A stretch of DNA of 27,048 nucleotides from an uncultured Chitinophagaceae bacterium (GTDB taxonomy: Bacteria > Bacteroidota > Bacteroidia > Chitinophagales > Chitinophagaceae): contig CAIMKO010000165.1 in NCBI GenBank assembly GCA_903841915.1, positions 1-27,048 of the forward strand. Reading direction: 5' to 3'. The translations under genes and the position numbers were made by a program. The stretch's first letter is position 1, and every line of letters starts with the position of its first letter. The notes below the pieces were generated by a model. That model worked only from the letters and a program-made list of their open reading frames with translations. It was not told where the DNA came from and did no database searches. This document shows, in pieces, positions 7,254 to 15,118 of this stretch.

Positions 7254-7907
7254 ATGAAAAAAATCATCATAATCACAACAGTTTTGCTGTTTGCATTGTT
7301 CTTAGTCAAACAAAAAGATATGACATTCAGACAATCGGTCTTAAAAGCCATTTATCCGGTGGTGATGTTTTTCGGGAAGATATTTCCATCAAGTCATGCT
7401 GCTTTGAAGAATGACAAATTCATACAAGCTTCAGTTTCATTCTATCAATTACAAGCAATTGCCAATAATGGCGATACGATCAATTTTGAACAATTTAGGG
7501 GGAAGAAAGTATTGATCGTTAATACGGCAAGCGATTGCGGGTTTACTGCACAGTATGATGAACTGGAAAAACTGTATCAGCAAAACAAAGAGAACTTGGT
7601 GATACTTGGTTTCCCGGCCAATGATTTTAAGGAGCAGGAAAAAAAGAAAGATGATGAGATCGCTTCATTTTGCAAGATCAATTTTGGTGTCAGTTTTCAA
7701 CTGATGAAGAAAAGTCATGTTGTTCGTGGCGATGCTCAAAATGCTGTATTCAAATGGTTAAGCAATTCAACCGAAAATGGATGGTGTGATCAAGCACCGG
7801 TTTGGAATTTTTCTAAATATGTAATTAACGAGAAAGGGGTACTGACCAACTTTTTTGCACAAACAGTTTCTCCATTGGATAAAAAAGTGATGGCAGCAAT
7901 AAAATAA
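7254..7907 (+). CDS. Membrane-anchored glutathione peroxidase family protein
   Basis: The start chosen is the ATG at 7254, two bases after the ALDH stop; an in-frame ATG at 7236 lies inside the ALDH gene. The product has 217 residues. Residues 1-20 are a hydrophobic anchor (KKIIIITTVLLFALF), and the GPx domain starts near residue 62. The peroxidatic Cys is in NTASDCGFT (Cys95). Cys140 in IASFCKINFGV matches the resolving Cys of thioredoxin-dependent GPx proteins. WNFSKY (Trp184, Asn185) supplies other active-site residues. The usual FPCNQF Cys is Ala here (FPANDF). It likely reduces lipid or organic hydroperoxides at the membrane using a thioredoxin-like donor, fitting beside an aldehyde dehydrogenase. 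Confidence 0.87.
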   Translation: MKKIIIITTVLLFALFLVKQKDMTFRQSVLKAIYPVVMFFGKIFPSSHAALKNDKFIQASVSFYQLQAIANNGDTINFEQFRGKKVLIVNTASDCGFTAQYDELEKLYQQNKENLVILGFPANDFKEQEKKKDDEIASFCKINFGVSFQLMKKSHVVRGDAQNAVFKWLSNSTENGWCDQAPVWNFSKYVINEKGVLTNFFAQTVSPLDKKVMAAIK

Positions 7908-7951
7908 AACGCTGACCTATTCGTCTACCCTATAACATTCAAACCAATAAA

Positions 7952-8731
7952 ATGAAAACAGCCTTAATCACAGGTGCGTCAAGCGGGATCGGGGAAGAGT
8001 TTGCAAAATTGTTTGCAAAAGATAAGATCAATCTTGTCTTGGTTGCCAGAAGCGAAAATAAATTAAAGAGTATGGCAACTCAATTACGGGAAGAATTTGG
8101 TGTAGAAGTAAAAGTGATCGCAAAGGATCTTAGTGTATTGCATCAAGTGGAAGAAGTATATACCGAATTGCAGCAACAAAATAGTACAATTGATTATTTG
8201 GTAAATAATGCAGGTTTTGGCGATTATAATTTATTTGCGGAAAGTGATTGGAAGAAGCAGGAAGAAATGATCAATGTAAACATCATGGCATTAACCAAAC
8301 TCACGCATTTATTCTTGCCTGCAATGCTGAAAAATAAATTCGGAAAAGTGCTGAATGTGGCCTCCACTGCTGCATTTCAGCCGGGGCCAACCATGAGTGT
8401 GTATTATGCAAGCAAAGCATTTGTACTGCATTTTAGTGAAGCGATCTCTAACGAACTGGAAGGGACAGGCGTTACTGTTACAGCATTATGTCCGGGAGCA
8501 TTTGAAAGCGGTTTCCAAAAAGCAGCTGCATTGGAAGAAAGCAGATTGGTAAAAGGAAGAAAATTGCCCACTTCAAAAGAGATCGCGGCATTCGGATATA
8601 AACATTTAATGAAAGGAACAAGGGTTTGTATTCCCGGAGTAATGAATTACATGATGGCTAATTCTGTTCGATTTGCACCGAGAAGCTGGGTTTTGAAAAT
8701 TGCAAGAATGATTCAGGATAAAGCTGATTAA
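7952..8731 (+). CDS. Short-chain dehydrogenase/reductase (classical SDR)
   Basis: The 259-residue protein carries all classical SDR signatures. These are the TGASSGIG nucleotide loop (8-15), the NNAG motif (85-88), a catalytic Ser near 138, and the YxxxK pair Tyr151/Lys155 in YYASK, followed by LCPGAFESGF. VARSENK after strand two, with an arginine, suggests NADP preference. This subtype (SDR with a KVLNVASTAAFQPGP block) is annotated as DltE-like or generic ketoreductase; the substrate is unknown. It follows the GPx gene by 44 bp and precedes the DUF1569 gene by 12 bp, so it probably belongs to the same transcription unit, handling carbonyl compounds. Confidence 0.9.
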   Translation: MKTALITGASSGIGEEFAKLFAKDKINLVLVARSENKLKSMATQLREEFGVEVKVIAKDLSVLHQVEEVYTELQQQNSTIDYLVNNAGFGDYNLFAESDWKKQEEMINVNIMALTKLTHLFLPAMLKNKFGKVLNVASTAAFQPGPTMSVYYASKAFVLHFSEAISNELEGTGVTVTALCPGAFESGFQKAAALEESRLVKGRKLPTSKEIAAFGYKHLMKGTRVCIPGVMNYMMANSVRFAPRSWVLKIARMIQDKAD

Positions 8732-8743
8732 AATAGTAGTACC

Positions 8744-9193
8744 ATGCAAAATTTTTTTATTGAAACAGACCGCGTTGTTTTATTAAATAGATTAGACGCA
8801 CTCACACCTGCCTCAGAAAGAAAATGGGGAACAATGAATGTTGATGAAATGTTGTTGCATTTGAGGATGCAAATAGAATTGGCATTGGGAATTCAAGTTC
8901 CTGAAAAAAGACCAAGTTCTTATTTATCATTACCATTATTTAGATGGGTTGCATTATATGGACTAGCATGGCCCAAAGGATCCCCAACTGCGCCCGAAAT
9001 GGATATCAAAAAGAGAGCAATTACGACGTCAGGTTTTGATAGTGAGAAACAGCTGTTATTAAAGCGGTTACATGAAATACAACAGCATCAAAGCTTTCAG
9101 CCTCATCCCTTATTTGGAAAAATGAATAAAAACTTATGGGGAAGATTGATCTGGAAGCATATTGACCATCATCTCAGGCAATTTGGAATTTGA
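8744..9193 (+). CDS. DUF1569 family protein (DinB-like fold)
   Basis: This 149-residue protein has the DUF1569 pattern. An early WGTMNVDEMLLHL block (28-40) and a C-terminal HPLFGKMNK...HIDHHLRQFG block hold His residues that could form a DinB-like metal site. DinB-superfamily proteins are four-helix bundles, and some are metal-dependent thiol (bacillithiol or mycothiol) transferases; the role of DUF1569 itself is not established. It starts 12 bp after the SDR gene and is followed by a strong hairpin terminator, so it closes the aldehyde/peroxide operon. If DinB-like chemistry holds, a detoxification role would suit its neighbours, but this is inference. Confidence 0.75.
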   Translation: MQNFFIETDRVVLLNRLDALTPASERKWGTMNVDEMLLHLRMQIELALGIQVPEKRPSSYLSLPLFRWVALYGLAWPKGSPTAPEMDIKKRAITTSGFDSEKQLLLKRLHEIQQHQSFQPHPLFGKMNKNLWGRLIWKHIDHHLRQFGI

Positions 9194-9220
9194 TCTTGTT
9201 ATTCATGGATCATGAAAAAT

Positions 9221-9253
9221 AAAAAAGCCATCATTATAAATGATGGCTTTTTT
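9221..9253. terminator. Bidirectional rho-independent terminator
   Basis: AAGCCATCATT (9225-9235) pairs with AATGATGGCTT (9239-9249) around a three-base loop, flanked by an A-run and a T-run. It sits between the convergent DUF1569 and NTF2-like lipoprotein genes and can serve both. Confidence 0.9.
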
Positions 9254-9269
9254 ATTTCTATCCCAAAAT

Positions 9270-9794
9270 CTATTTCTTTAAGTTTTGTTTTTTACTGCTG
9301 ACAAAACTTATTTTACCATTTGCGATCTTGTTGTCATCCTCATAAAAAGCAGAGTCTACTTTACCTGTTTTATAAGTATCGGTTTGTTTGTACCAAACAC
9401 CTACCCAGTCTTCATTTTTATCGCTGCTATGTAAATTTGTCCAGGCTACTACTTCAATTTTAGAACTGCTCAAACTGTCTCTGAATTTTTGCCAATAATG
9501 AAGAATGCTGTCCCTTCCCAATACTAATTTTGAGCCATCCGAATAGTTCATGGCAACAGTATCGGCAAAATAGGCTGTTCCATTGCTTAATTTGTTGTCT
9601 TCCCAATCTTTATAAGATTGCAACACGGCAACTGCATTTTTACTATTCTCCGAACAGGTAAATGCAGATGAATAACTGGCTTTGTAAGGGTACACTGTGG
9701 TGTCGGCAGCGACTGTTGTTGCAGCAGGTTTATTGCCGCTGGTACAGGCTGATACTGCGATTGCGAGAACGCAAAACGTAAATAATCTTTTCAT
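9270..9794 (-). CDS. NTF2-like (SnoaL-fold) lipoprotein
   Basis: An in-frame start 24 codons further upstream exists, but the start at 9794 gives a clean lipoprotein signal, MKRLFTFCVLAIAVSAC with Cys17, so it is preferred (174 residues). After a low-complexity linker (SGNKPAATTVAAD), the domain has the look of nuclear-transport-factor-2/ketosteroid-isomerase-like proteins. It has an early helix (VAVLQSYKDWEDN), YFADTVAMNYSDGSKLVLGRDSI, a WQKFRDSL helix, then the strand pairs VVAWTN and WVGVWYKQTDTY. Such lipoproteins are frequent in Bacteroidota, and their ligands are generally unknown. It probably sits in the periplasmic or outer membrane leaflet. No function can be assigned. Confidence 0.75.
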   Translation of the reverse strand: MKRLFTFCVLAIAVSACTSGNKPAATTVAADTTVYPYKASYSSAFTCSENSKNAVAVLQSYKDWEDNKLSNGTAYFADTVAMNYSDGSKLVLGRDSILHYWQKFRDSLSSSKIEVVAWTNLHSSDKNEDWVGVWYKQTDTYKTGKVDSAFYEDDNKIANGKISFVSSKKQNLKK

Positions 9795-9913
9795 AACAAT
9801 TGTTAGGTTTAAGAATGAGAAATATGATGAGTTTAGAAAAATACAACAGGAATCCCACAAATGCAAGCAATTGGATTAATTAAATCGAAACTAAAATTGA
9901 TGGGAGCTGGTTT

Positions 9914-10951
9914 CTACAGAGGGCAGTTCTCGTGATAGTTGATCAATTCAATAGGTGTTCTGGCTATTTCCAATCCCGCATATTTGGTTTCAATTTCACT
10001 TAGTGTTTCTTCGATCTCTTCAATGGTCTTTAGCTGAACCAGTTTATTGCGGTATTGTTTTATATCGGGAAATCCCTTTAGATAATTGGCATAATGACTG
10101 CGCATTTCTAAAATACCCAGCATGCCTTTTTTCCATTCGATGCTTTTATACAAATGTTTTTTGATGACCGCTACTCTTTGGTGAATATCAGGTGCTGTAG
10201 GCATTTGACCATGCTGAAGAAAATATTTGATCTCAGAAAAGATCCAGGGATAGCCAATGGCAGCCCTTCCGATCATGATACCATCCACGCCATAACGGTT
10301 TTTATATTCCAAAGCCTTTTGCGGTGAATCAATATCGCCGTTACCAAAAATAGGAATGTTGATACGCGGGTTATTTTTCACTTTAGCGATCAATGTCCAG
10401 TCGGCTTCCCCTTTATACATCTGCGAACGTGTTCGCCCGTGAATACTTAATGCTTTAATGCCAACATCCTGCAAACGTTCCGCAACTTCTTCAATGTTCT
10501 TTGTGTTGTCATCCCATCCCAACCTTGTTTTTACAGTTACGGGCAAACTGGTGGAACGAACAACAGCTTCGGTCAATCTCACCATCATGTCAATGTCTTT
10601 CAATACTCCGGCACCGGCACCTTTGGTCACCACTTTTTTTACAGGGCATCCGAAATTGATATCAACGAGATCGGGTTCTACCACTGAAACAATTTTTGCG
10701 CTCAATGCCATGGCTTCTTCATCACCGCCAAAGATCTGAATTCCAACCGGCCGCTCATACTCGAAAATGTCTAATTTCTGACGGCTCTTGATGGCATCAC
10801 GGATCAACCCTTCACTGGAAATAAATTCAGTGAACATGAGGTCAGCCCCATTTTCTTTACACACGGCACGAAAGGGAGGATCACTCACATCTTCCATGGG
10901 TGCAAGTAATAAAGGGAAATCAGGAAGTTCTATGTTGCCTATTTTTACCAT
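9914..10951 (-). CDS. dusB: tRNA-dihydrouridine synthase B
   Basis: The 345-residue flavoenzyme reduces specific uridines in the D-loop of tRNA to dihydrouridine with NADPH and FMN. The TIM-barrel signatures are LLLAPMEDVSDPPFR near the N-terminus, IQIFGGDEE, then VDINFGCPVKKVVTKGAGAG with catalytic Cys102. VTVKTRLGWDD, LSIHGRTRSQMYKGEADW and the FMN-phosphate region IFGNGDI/IMIGRAAIGYPWIF follow. Length and motifs fit the DusB/NifR3 subgroup. It is transcribed divergently from the CPBP gene across 73 bp, with a perfect -7 element for its own strand at 10990-10997. Confidence 0.95.
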   Translation of the reverse strand: MVKIGNIELPDFPLLLAPMEDVSDPPFRAVCKENGADLMFTEFISSEGLIRDAIKSRQKLDIFEYERPVGIQIFGGDEEAMALSAKIVSVVEPDLVDINFGCPVKKVVTKGAGAGVLKDIDMMVRLTEAVVRSTSLPVTVKTRLGWDDNTKNIEEVAERLQDVGIKALSIHGRTRSQMYKGEADWTLIAKVKNNPRINIPIFGNGDIDSPQKALEYKNRYGVDGIMIGRAAIGYPWIFSEIKYFLQHGQMPTAPDIHQRVAVIKKHLYKSIEWKKGMLGILEMRSHYANYLKGFPDIKQYRNKLVQLKTIEEIEETLSEIETKYAGLEIARTPIELINYHENCPL

Positions 10952-10989
10952 TCATCAAATCCATTATCTTTCCAATCAGGAAAGAGTTG

Positions 10990-10997
10990 CAAATTTA
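10990..10997 (-). promoter_or_regulatory. Bacteroidota -7 promoter element for dusB
   Basis: On the minus strand this reads TAAATTTG, an exact match to TAnnTTTG, followed by C. It lies about 38 bp before the dusB start codon. The upstream -33 TTG is only loosely matched (TTT about 17 bases away). Confidence 0.6.
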
Positions 10998-11024
10998 CAT
11001 TCTATTCTTTAAGTAAACTTTTTT

Positions 11025-12095
11025 ATGCATTTAGAAGAATCTCCGGAAGAAATAATTAAACAATACGTTGCTGGCGATGAAATGCCCACAGTATCAATAA
11101 AAAATAATAAACCTGCCGTCAGTTATTTTGGTCAGTTTGGAATTTTGATCGGAATGATCGGTGCCGGTATTATTGTGGGAGGTCTTTTATCAGTACTAGT
11201 TTGGATGATGATGACGGGCTCTTTTCCTGCAAACATTGAAAAAGACCTGCTCAATCCTGCTTTTGGAAATGCGGCAAAACTGATGCAATTGGTAGCTTCA
11301 TTCGGAATGTTTTTTCTGCCTGCATTTTTTTATGCGATGCTGGTCAATAAAAAACCATTGACACATTTAGGGTTTCGATCATTGGTGAGTAAGAAACAAT
11401 TATTGTTTGTGGTGATCATTGTTTTGGTTGGTTTGTTTTTAAGCGGTGCATTGGGAGAACTCAATGAAATGATACCTATTTCAAAAAAATGGGCATTGAA
11501 GTTTCATAAATGGGAAGATGAATATTCCGATCAGATCATGGCAATGGCGAATATGAAAACATTTTGGGATTATCTTTTTACACTGACCGTAATTGCATTG
11601 GCACCGGCCATATTTGAAGAAGTTTTATTCAGGGGAGGTTTTCAACAACTATTCATCAAATGGTTTGGCAATGTCTGGATCGGCATCATTGTTACCAGTA
11701 TTTTATTCAGCGCAGTGCATGTAAGCTATTATGGTTTTTTACCGAGAGCCGCATTGGGCATTATTTTAGGACTTTTATTCTATTACAGTAAAAACATCTG
11801 GTTGAATATTTTAGCACACTTTTTAAATAATGGAATTGCCGTTACACAATTGTATGCGATGAGCAAAAACGGTAAAATACCAAAAGAAGCTTTGGAGGAT
11901 AATATGCCTTTTTTCTCCGGCAGTCTTTCTGTTTTGCCAACAATATTATTGGTAGCTGCAGGAATATTTGCCTTAATTCCATTAATGCGGGCATTTAAGA
12001 AAGAAAGTGATAGAATAGGTGCTAATACAATTGATAATACATATACAGCAAGCGATAATCCTTTCGAAAATGAAACAGTGGCATCTTCTATTTAA
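11025..12095 (+). CDS. CPBP family intramembrane metalloprotease (CAAX protease/Abi-like)
   Basis: This is a 356-residue polytopic membrane protein with a 35-residue cytoplasmic-looking head and several hydrophobic segments (about 38-62, 85-106, 125-142, 183-196, 217-232, 241-265 and 305-325). The CPBP signature is complete. EEVLFRG gives the Glu-Glu pair (198-199) and Arg203. LFSAVHVSYYG gives His232, and NILAHFLNNG gives His265 and the following Asn. Family members are Rce1-like proteases; bacterial ones are tied to bacteriocin self-immunity, signalling or unknown processing. No bacteriocin gene is nearby. The stop codon overlaps the start of the DUF2007 gene by 26 bp, indicating co-expression. 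Confidence 0.9.
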   Translation: MHLEESPEEIIKQYVAGDEMPTVSIKNNKPAVSYFGQFGILIGMIGAGIIVGGLLSVLVWMMMTGSFPANIEKDLLNPAFGNAAKLMQLVASFGMFFLPAFFYAMLVNKKPLTHLGFRSLVSKKQLLFVVIIVLVGLFLSGALGELNEMIPISKKWALKFHKWEDEYSDQIMAMANMKTFWDYLFTLTVIALAPAIFEEVLFRGGFQQLFIKWFGNVWIGIIVTSILFSAVHVSYYGFLPRAALGIILGLLFYYSKNIWLNILAHFLNNGIAVTQLYAMSKNGKIPKEALEDNMPFFSGSLSVLPTILLVAAGIFALIPLMRAFKKESDRIGANTIDNTYTASDNPFENETVASSI

Positions 12096-12276
12096 AACAC
12101 GAGAATATACCGAAGCAAGTATCATACAGGGAATGCTCGAAGAGAATGAGATACCTGTGCAAGTGCTGAATAAATTAGACAGCAGCTATCTTAACTTCGG
12201 CGATATAGAAATATATGTACCCGCTCATTTCAAAGAATTGGCCAATGATCTGCTGCAAAAAGCTTTGCTGAATTAA
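12070..12276 (+). CDS. DUF2007 family small protein
   Basis: The start at 12070 gives MKQWHLLFKTREYTEASIIQ, matching the compact DUF2007 beginning, whereas the in-frame ATG at 12019 would add an unrelated 17-residue head. The product has 68 residues. The pattern is strand (WHLLFKT), helix (TEASIIQGMLEENEI), strand (VQVLNKL), IEIYVPAHFKELANDLL and a short end. This is the ferredoxin-like fold of DUF2007 (also called putative signal-transducing protein). The molecular role is not known. It overlaps the CPBP gene by 26 bp and precedes cdsA by 35 bp, so all three may be one transcription unit. Confidence 0.82.
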   Translation: MKQWHLLFKTREYTEASIIQGMLEENEIPVQVLNKLDSSYLNFGDIEIYVPAHFKELANDLLQKALLN

Positions 12277-12311
12277 AATCGTATTTCGCACTTCGTAAAT
12301 CTTACTTATAC

Positions 12312-13190
12312 ATGGCATTTAACTTTCAAACTTTCAAAACACGAACACTCACGGCGATCATTTTTGCGGCGGTGATGCTTTCGGGATTGTTGATCAATCA
12401 ATGGACTTTCTTTATTTTATTTTCTATTATTCATTTTGGTTGCTGGATAGAATATCAAAAATTAGTGGGGCTGATCGATCCCGACTATAAAAATATTTCT
12501 CCGTTTCATAAATATGCGGTGATGTTGTTGGGATGGATGTTTATGTTTTGGATGACGAATCGTGCATACAAAATTGCGTCGGTTGAGTTGCAGGGCATCG
12601 GTTGGTTAATGATGTTGATAATAGCCATATTATTATTGGGAAAAGAAGTTGTTTTTAAAAAACAATTGAATATTAAATTGATTGGCTATTCGCTATTGGG
12701 ACTGATCTATATTTCTTTAAGCTGGGGATTGATGATAAGCATAAGAAATATCGGAATGGTATTTAAAGGCCCTGGCACGTTGGATTTTGGACAGATCTAT
12801 CCGCTAATAATTATCCTTTCCATCTGGATAAATGATACAATGGCATACATTGTTGGATCCTTCATTGGTAAAACCCCTTTATCAAAAATATCACCCAAAA
12901 AAACCTGGGAAGGAACGATCGGTGGTATTATTTTATCGGTAGCTGTAGTTGGCATATTAGCATATCAGACGAATGCTAATAGTCATGAAAGGATGATATA
13001 CCTGATCATTGCCTTAATAGCCTCTGTATTTGGCACCCTCGGTGATCTGCTTGAAAGTAAATTAAAACGCATGGCAAACGTAAAAGACAGTGGAAGTATC
13101 ATGCCGGGTCATGGTGGATTTTTAGACCGTTTTGATTCTTTATTGATCGCGACACCTATGGTATGGTTGTTTTTAAAATTCTTTCTTTAA
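12312..13190 (+). CDS. cdsA: Phosphatidate cytidylyltransferase (CDP-diglyceride synthase)
   Basis: The 292-residue integral membrane enzyme makes CDP-diacylglycerol from phosphatidic acid and CTP, the branch point for phosphatidylethanolamine and phosphatidylglycerol synthesis. It has about eight hydrophobic segments. The C-terminal half carries the family signature: IGKTPLSKISPKKTWEGTIGG, LGDLLESKLKR, then KDSGSIMPGHGGFLDRFDS. This matches the CdsA consensus including the KD, PGHGG and DR elements. Its closeness to the phosphatidylserine decarboxylase gene, 200 bp downstream on the same strand, groups two phospholipid steps; phosphatidylserine synthase is not in the window. Confidence 0.95.
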   Translation: MAFNFQTFKTRTLTAIIFAAVMLSGLLINQWTFFILFSIIHFGCWIEYQKLVGLIDPDYKNISPFHKYAVMLLGWMFMFWMTNRAYKIASVELQGIGWLMMLIIAILLLGKEVVFKKQLNIKLIGYSLLGLIYISLSWGLMISIRNIGMVFKGPGTLDFGQIYPLIIILSIWINDTMAYIVGSFIGKTPLSKISPKKTWEGTIGGIILSVAVVGILAYQTNANSHERMIYLIIALIASVFGTLGDLLESKLKRMANVKDSGSIMPGHGGFLDRFDSLLIATPMVWLFLKFFL

Positions 13191-13368
13191 TGATTAAGCG
13201 AAGGTTGGCACACTATGACACGATATTACAGATTAGCTCAGATAATATTAAACGATTCCAAGTGTCAGTATTAGATAAAATTCTCAATTGAATAGTTTAA
13301 TTACAAAACTTGCTCAGTGAAAATCCGTCTCACCAGCGTTATCCGTGTTCCATCTCATCTCTTTCTTT

Positions 13369-13376
13369 TATATTTG
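13369..13376 (+). promoter_or_regulatory. Bacteroidota -7 promoter element for psd
   Basis: TATATTTG followed by C is an exact TAnnTTTG match, 17 bp before the ATG at 13394. A near -33 element (TTC at 13348-13350) lies 18 bases upstream. The gene is thus probably transcribed from its own promoter with a very short leader. The remainder of the 203-bp gap after cdsA shows no other structure. Confidence 0.65.
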
Positions 13377-13393
13377 CCGCTCAATCATAACAG

Positions 13394-14053
13394 ATGACTA
13401 TTCACAGAGAAGGCTATCGCACAATAGGTATTGCAGCATTGATCTTTGGTGTGCTGAATGTGCTTTCATTTACATTTATCAGTGCAGAAATGAACTGGCT
13501 TTCGCTTTCCATTTTCGCGGTTACGTTATTCATTTTATTATTCCTGATCTCTTTTTTCAGGATACCGGAAAGAAAATTGACGATCAATGAAAATCAGATC
13601 ATTTGTCCGGCCGATGGTAAAGTGGTCGTGATAGAAGAAAGAATCGATGAAGAATATTTTAATGACAAGCGCATTCAGGTAAGCATTTTTATGAGCCCCG
13701 CCAATGTGCATGTAAATAGAAATCCTGTAAGTGGGGAAGTAGTCTATAATAAATATCACAAAGGAAAATACCTGGTGGCATGGCATCCTAAATCATCAAC
13801 AGAAAATGAAAGATGGAGTGTTGCTGTAAAAAATGATCACGGAACTATTTTATACAAACAAATTGCAGGGGCTTTGGCAAAACGTATTTGTAATTATACA
13901 AGCGTTGGGGAACAAGTAAAACAATGTGAGGAATACGGGTTCATCAAATTTGGCAGCAGGGTTGATGTATTATTACCCGTTGGAACAAAGATCGATGTTG
14001 CATTAAATCAGGTGGTAAAAGGCGGAGTAACTGTTCTGGCGAGTTGGTCCTAG
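13394..14053 (+). CDS. psd: Phosphatidylserine decarboxylase family proenzyme
   Basis: At 219 residues this is the short, archaeal-type decarboxylase common in Bacteroidota. Two hydrophobic stretches (about 10-30 and 36-55) anchor it. Then come CPADGKVVVIEE (Asp74), VSIFMSPANVHVNRNPVSG and YHKGKYLVAW. The C-terminal EYGFIKFGSRVDVLLP contains the Gly187-Ser188 pair. In this family the proenzyme self-cleaves at such a GS site, giving a small alpha subunit with an N-terminal pyruvoyl group made from the Ser. The mature enzyme decarboxylates phosphatidylserine to phosphatidylethanolamine at the inner membrane. It sits downstream of cdsA, the source of its upstream intermediate. Confidence 0.92.
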   Translation: MTIHREGYRTIGIAALIFGVLNVLSFTFISAEMNWLSLSIFAVTLFILLFLISFFRIPERKLTINENQIICPADGKVVVIEERIDEEYFNDKRIQVSIFMSPANVHVNRNPVSGEVVYNKYHKGKYLVAWHPKSSTENERWSVAVKNDHGTILYKQIAGALAKRICNYTSVGEQVKQCEEYGFIKFGSRVDVLLPVGTKIDVALNQVVKGGVTVLASWS

Positions 14054-14155
14054 TTGCTGCCATTCATCAAAAAATGAGCTAAAATCTGTTTATAACATTT
14101 CTTTTCTTGTAAATTGAATTACATTTATTAATAAAAACCACTTAAAACACAGACT

Positions 14156-14341
14156 ATGAAAAAATTATTAATGCTGGCTACAGCTGCCTTTTTAGTAACA
14201 GGCATAGCTTTTGCACAGGATACAAAAACTGAAAAAAAGACTTGTGGTAAAGAATGCTGCAAAGGAAAAGAATGCAAAAAAGATAAGTGCGACAAAAAAG
14301 ACATGAAAGACTGTAAAACCAAAGATGTAAAGAAAGCGTAA
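14156..14341 (+). CDS. Small exported Cys/Lys-rich protein, possibly metal-binding
   Basis: This is a 61-residue ORF. Residues 1-20 are a clear Sec signal peptide (MKKLLMLATAAFLVTGIAFA), with predicted cleavage before Gln21. The 41-residue mature part has six Cys (30, 34, 35, 40, 45, 53) and sixteen Lys. Cys are spaced C-x3-C-C-x4-C-x4-C-x7-C, within CGKECCKGKEC and KKDKCDKKDMKDC. No standard domain is recognised. The spacing suggests binding of soft metals (Cu, Zn, Cd) or disulfide formation in the periplasm. A strong terminator starts 13 bp after the stop, so it is a single-gene unit. An antisense ORF over it is a shadow. The ORF looks real; its function is unknown. Confidence 0.72.
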   Translation: MKKLLMLATAAFLVTGIAFAQDTKTEKKTCGKECCKGKECKKDKCDKKDMKDCKTKDVKKA

Positions 14342-14353
14342 GCATATTCGCAT

Positions 14354-14387
14354 AAAAAAAGCCTCATCATTGATGAGGCTTTTTTTA
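14354..14387. terminator. Bidirectional rho-independent terminator
   Basis: GCCTCATCA (14361-14369) and TGATGAGGC (14371-14379) form a GC-containing stem flanked by seven A and a run of T. It serves the Cys/Lys-rich gene on the plus strand and the YjjG-type gene on the minus strand, whose last codons overlap the T-run. Confidence 0.88.
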
Positions 14388-15080
14388 TAAAATATTCTCC
14401 AGTTCTTTCAGATGGTGAATAACGTAGGTTGCATGAATATGCGGCTTGGCTTGCAGATGATTTACAAAAATAGTATCCAATCCTGCATTGATGCCACCCT
14501 GAATATCGGCATCTAAATTATCTCCGATCATGATGCTTTCCTGAATGTTCGCTCCTGCTTTTTGTAAAGCAAATTCAAAGATCTCTTTATTGGGTTTTAA
14601 ACTGTTGCTGGCTTCCGAAGTGATCACTTCTACAAAATAATCGGTCAGCTTACTGTGGCGTAATTTATTATGTTGTACGCTCTCAAAACCATTCGTGATG
14701 AGATGCATGATATACCCTTTGCCCTTCAAATAGTCCAATATCTCAAAAGTATAAGGGAAAAGATTTTTTTTGGTAGGCAGAATATCTAAATATTGTACTG
14801 AAAGATCTTTTGATAAAACCTCATCGGCGATCTTAAAATCCAATAAAGCCAGCCACATTCTTTTCCATCTTAATTCATCCTGTCTGATCAAACCCTTGGT
14901 ATACTTGTCCCAAAGCAGATGATTATGATAACTGTAACTTGAGAAGAATTTTTCGAAATCGTCAATACCCCTTTCTTTCAAGGCATTGATTTCAAAAAGA
15001 TCCTGCAGTGTTTCCTTGGTATTTATTTCAAAATCCCATAAGGTGTGATCGAGGTCGAAGAACAGATGTTTATAAGCCAT
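14385..15080 (-). CDS. YjjG-type noncanonical pyrimidine nucleotidase (HAD superfamily)
   Basis: This 231-residue HAD hydrolase has all four motifs. FFDLDHTLWDFE holds nucleophile Asp9 and Asp11 and includes the HTLWDF signature of the YjjG/YfnB subfamily. Thr129 is in LITNGF, Lys162 in SLKPNKEIF, and the acidic pair in MIGDNLDADIQGG (Asp187, Asp191). An alpha-helical cap lies between motifs I and II. YjjG-type enzymes dephosphorylate nucleoside monophosphates and clear noncanonical pyrimidine nucleotides before they enter DNA. It is a single gene. Its 3' end abuts a terminator shared with the convergent Cys/Lys-rich gene. Confidence 0.88.
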   Translation of the reverse strand: MAYKHLFFDLDHTLWDFEINTKETLQDLFEINALKERGIDDFEKFFSSYSYHNHLLWDKYTKGLIRQDELRWKRMWLALLDFKIADEVLSKDLSVQYLDILPTKKNLFPYTFEILDYLKGKGYIMHLITNGFESVQHNKLRHSKLTDYFVEVITSEASNSLKPNKEIFEFALQKAGANIQESIMIGDNLDADIQGGINAGLDTIFVNHLQAKPHIHATYVIHHLKELENIL

Positions 15081-15118
15081 GTATTATTTAAAAGTTTTAA
15101 TATGGTTACTGAAAAGAA

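Noticed and set aside
11025..12095. CPBP gene as evidence of a bacteriocin immunity cluster
   Set aside because: No bacteriocin precursor, double-glycine leader or exporter is found nearby; the neighbours are dusB, DUF2007 and cdsA.
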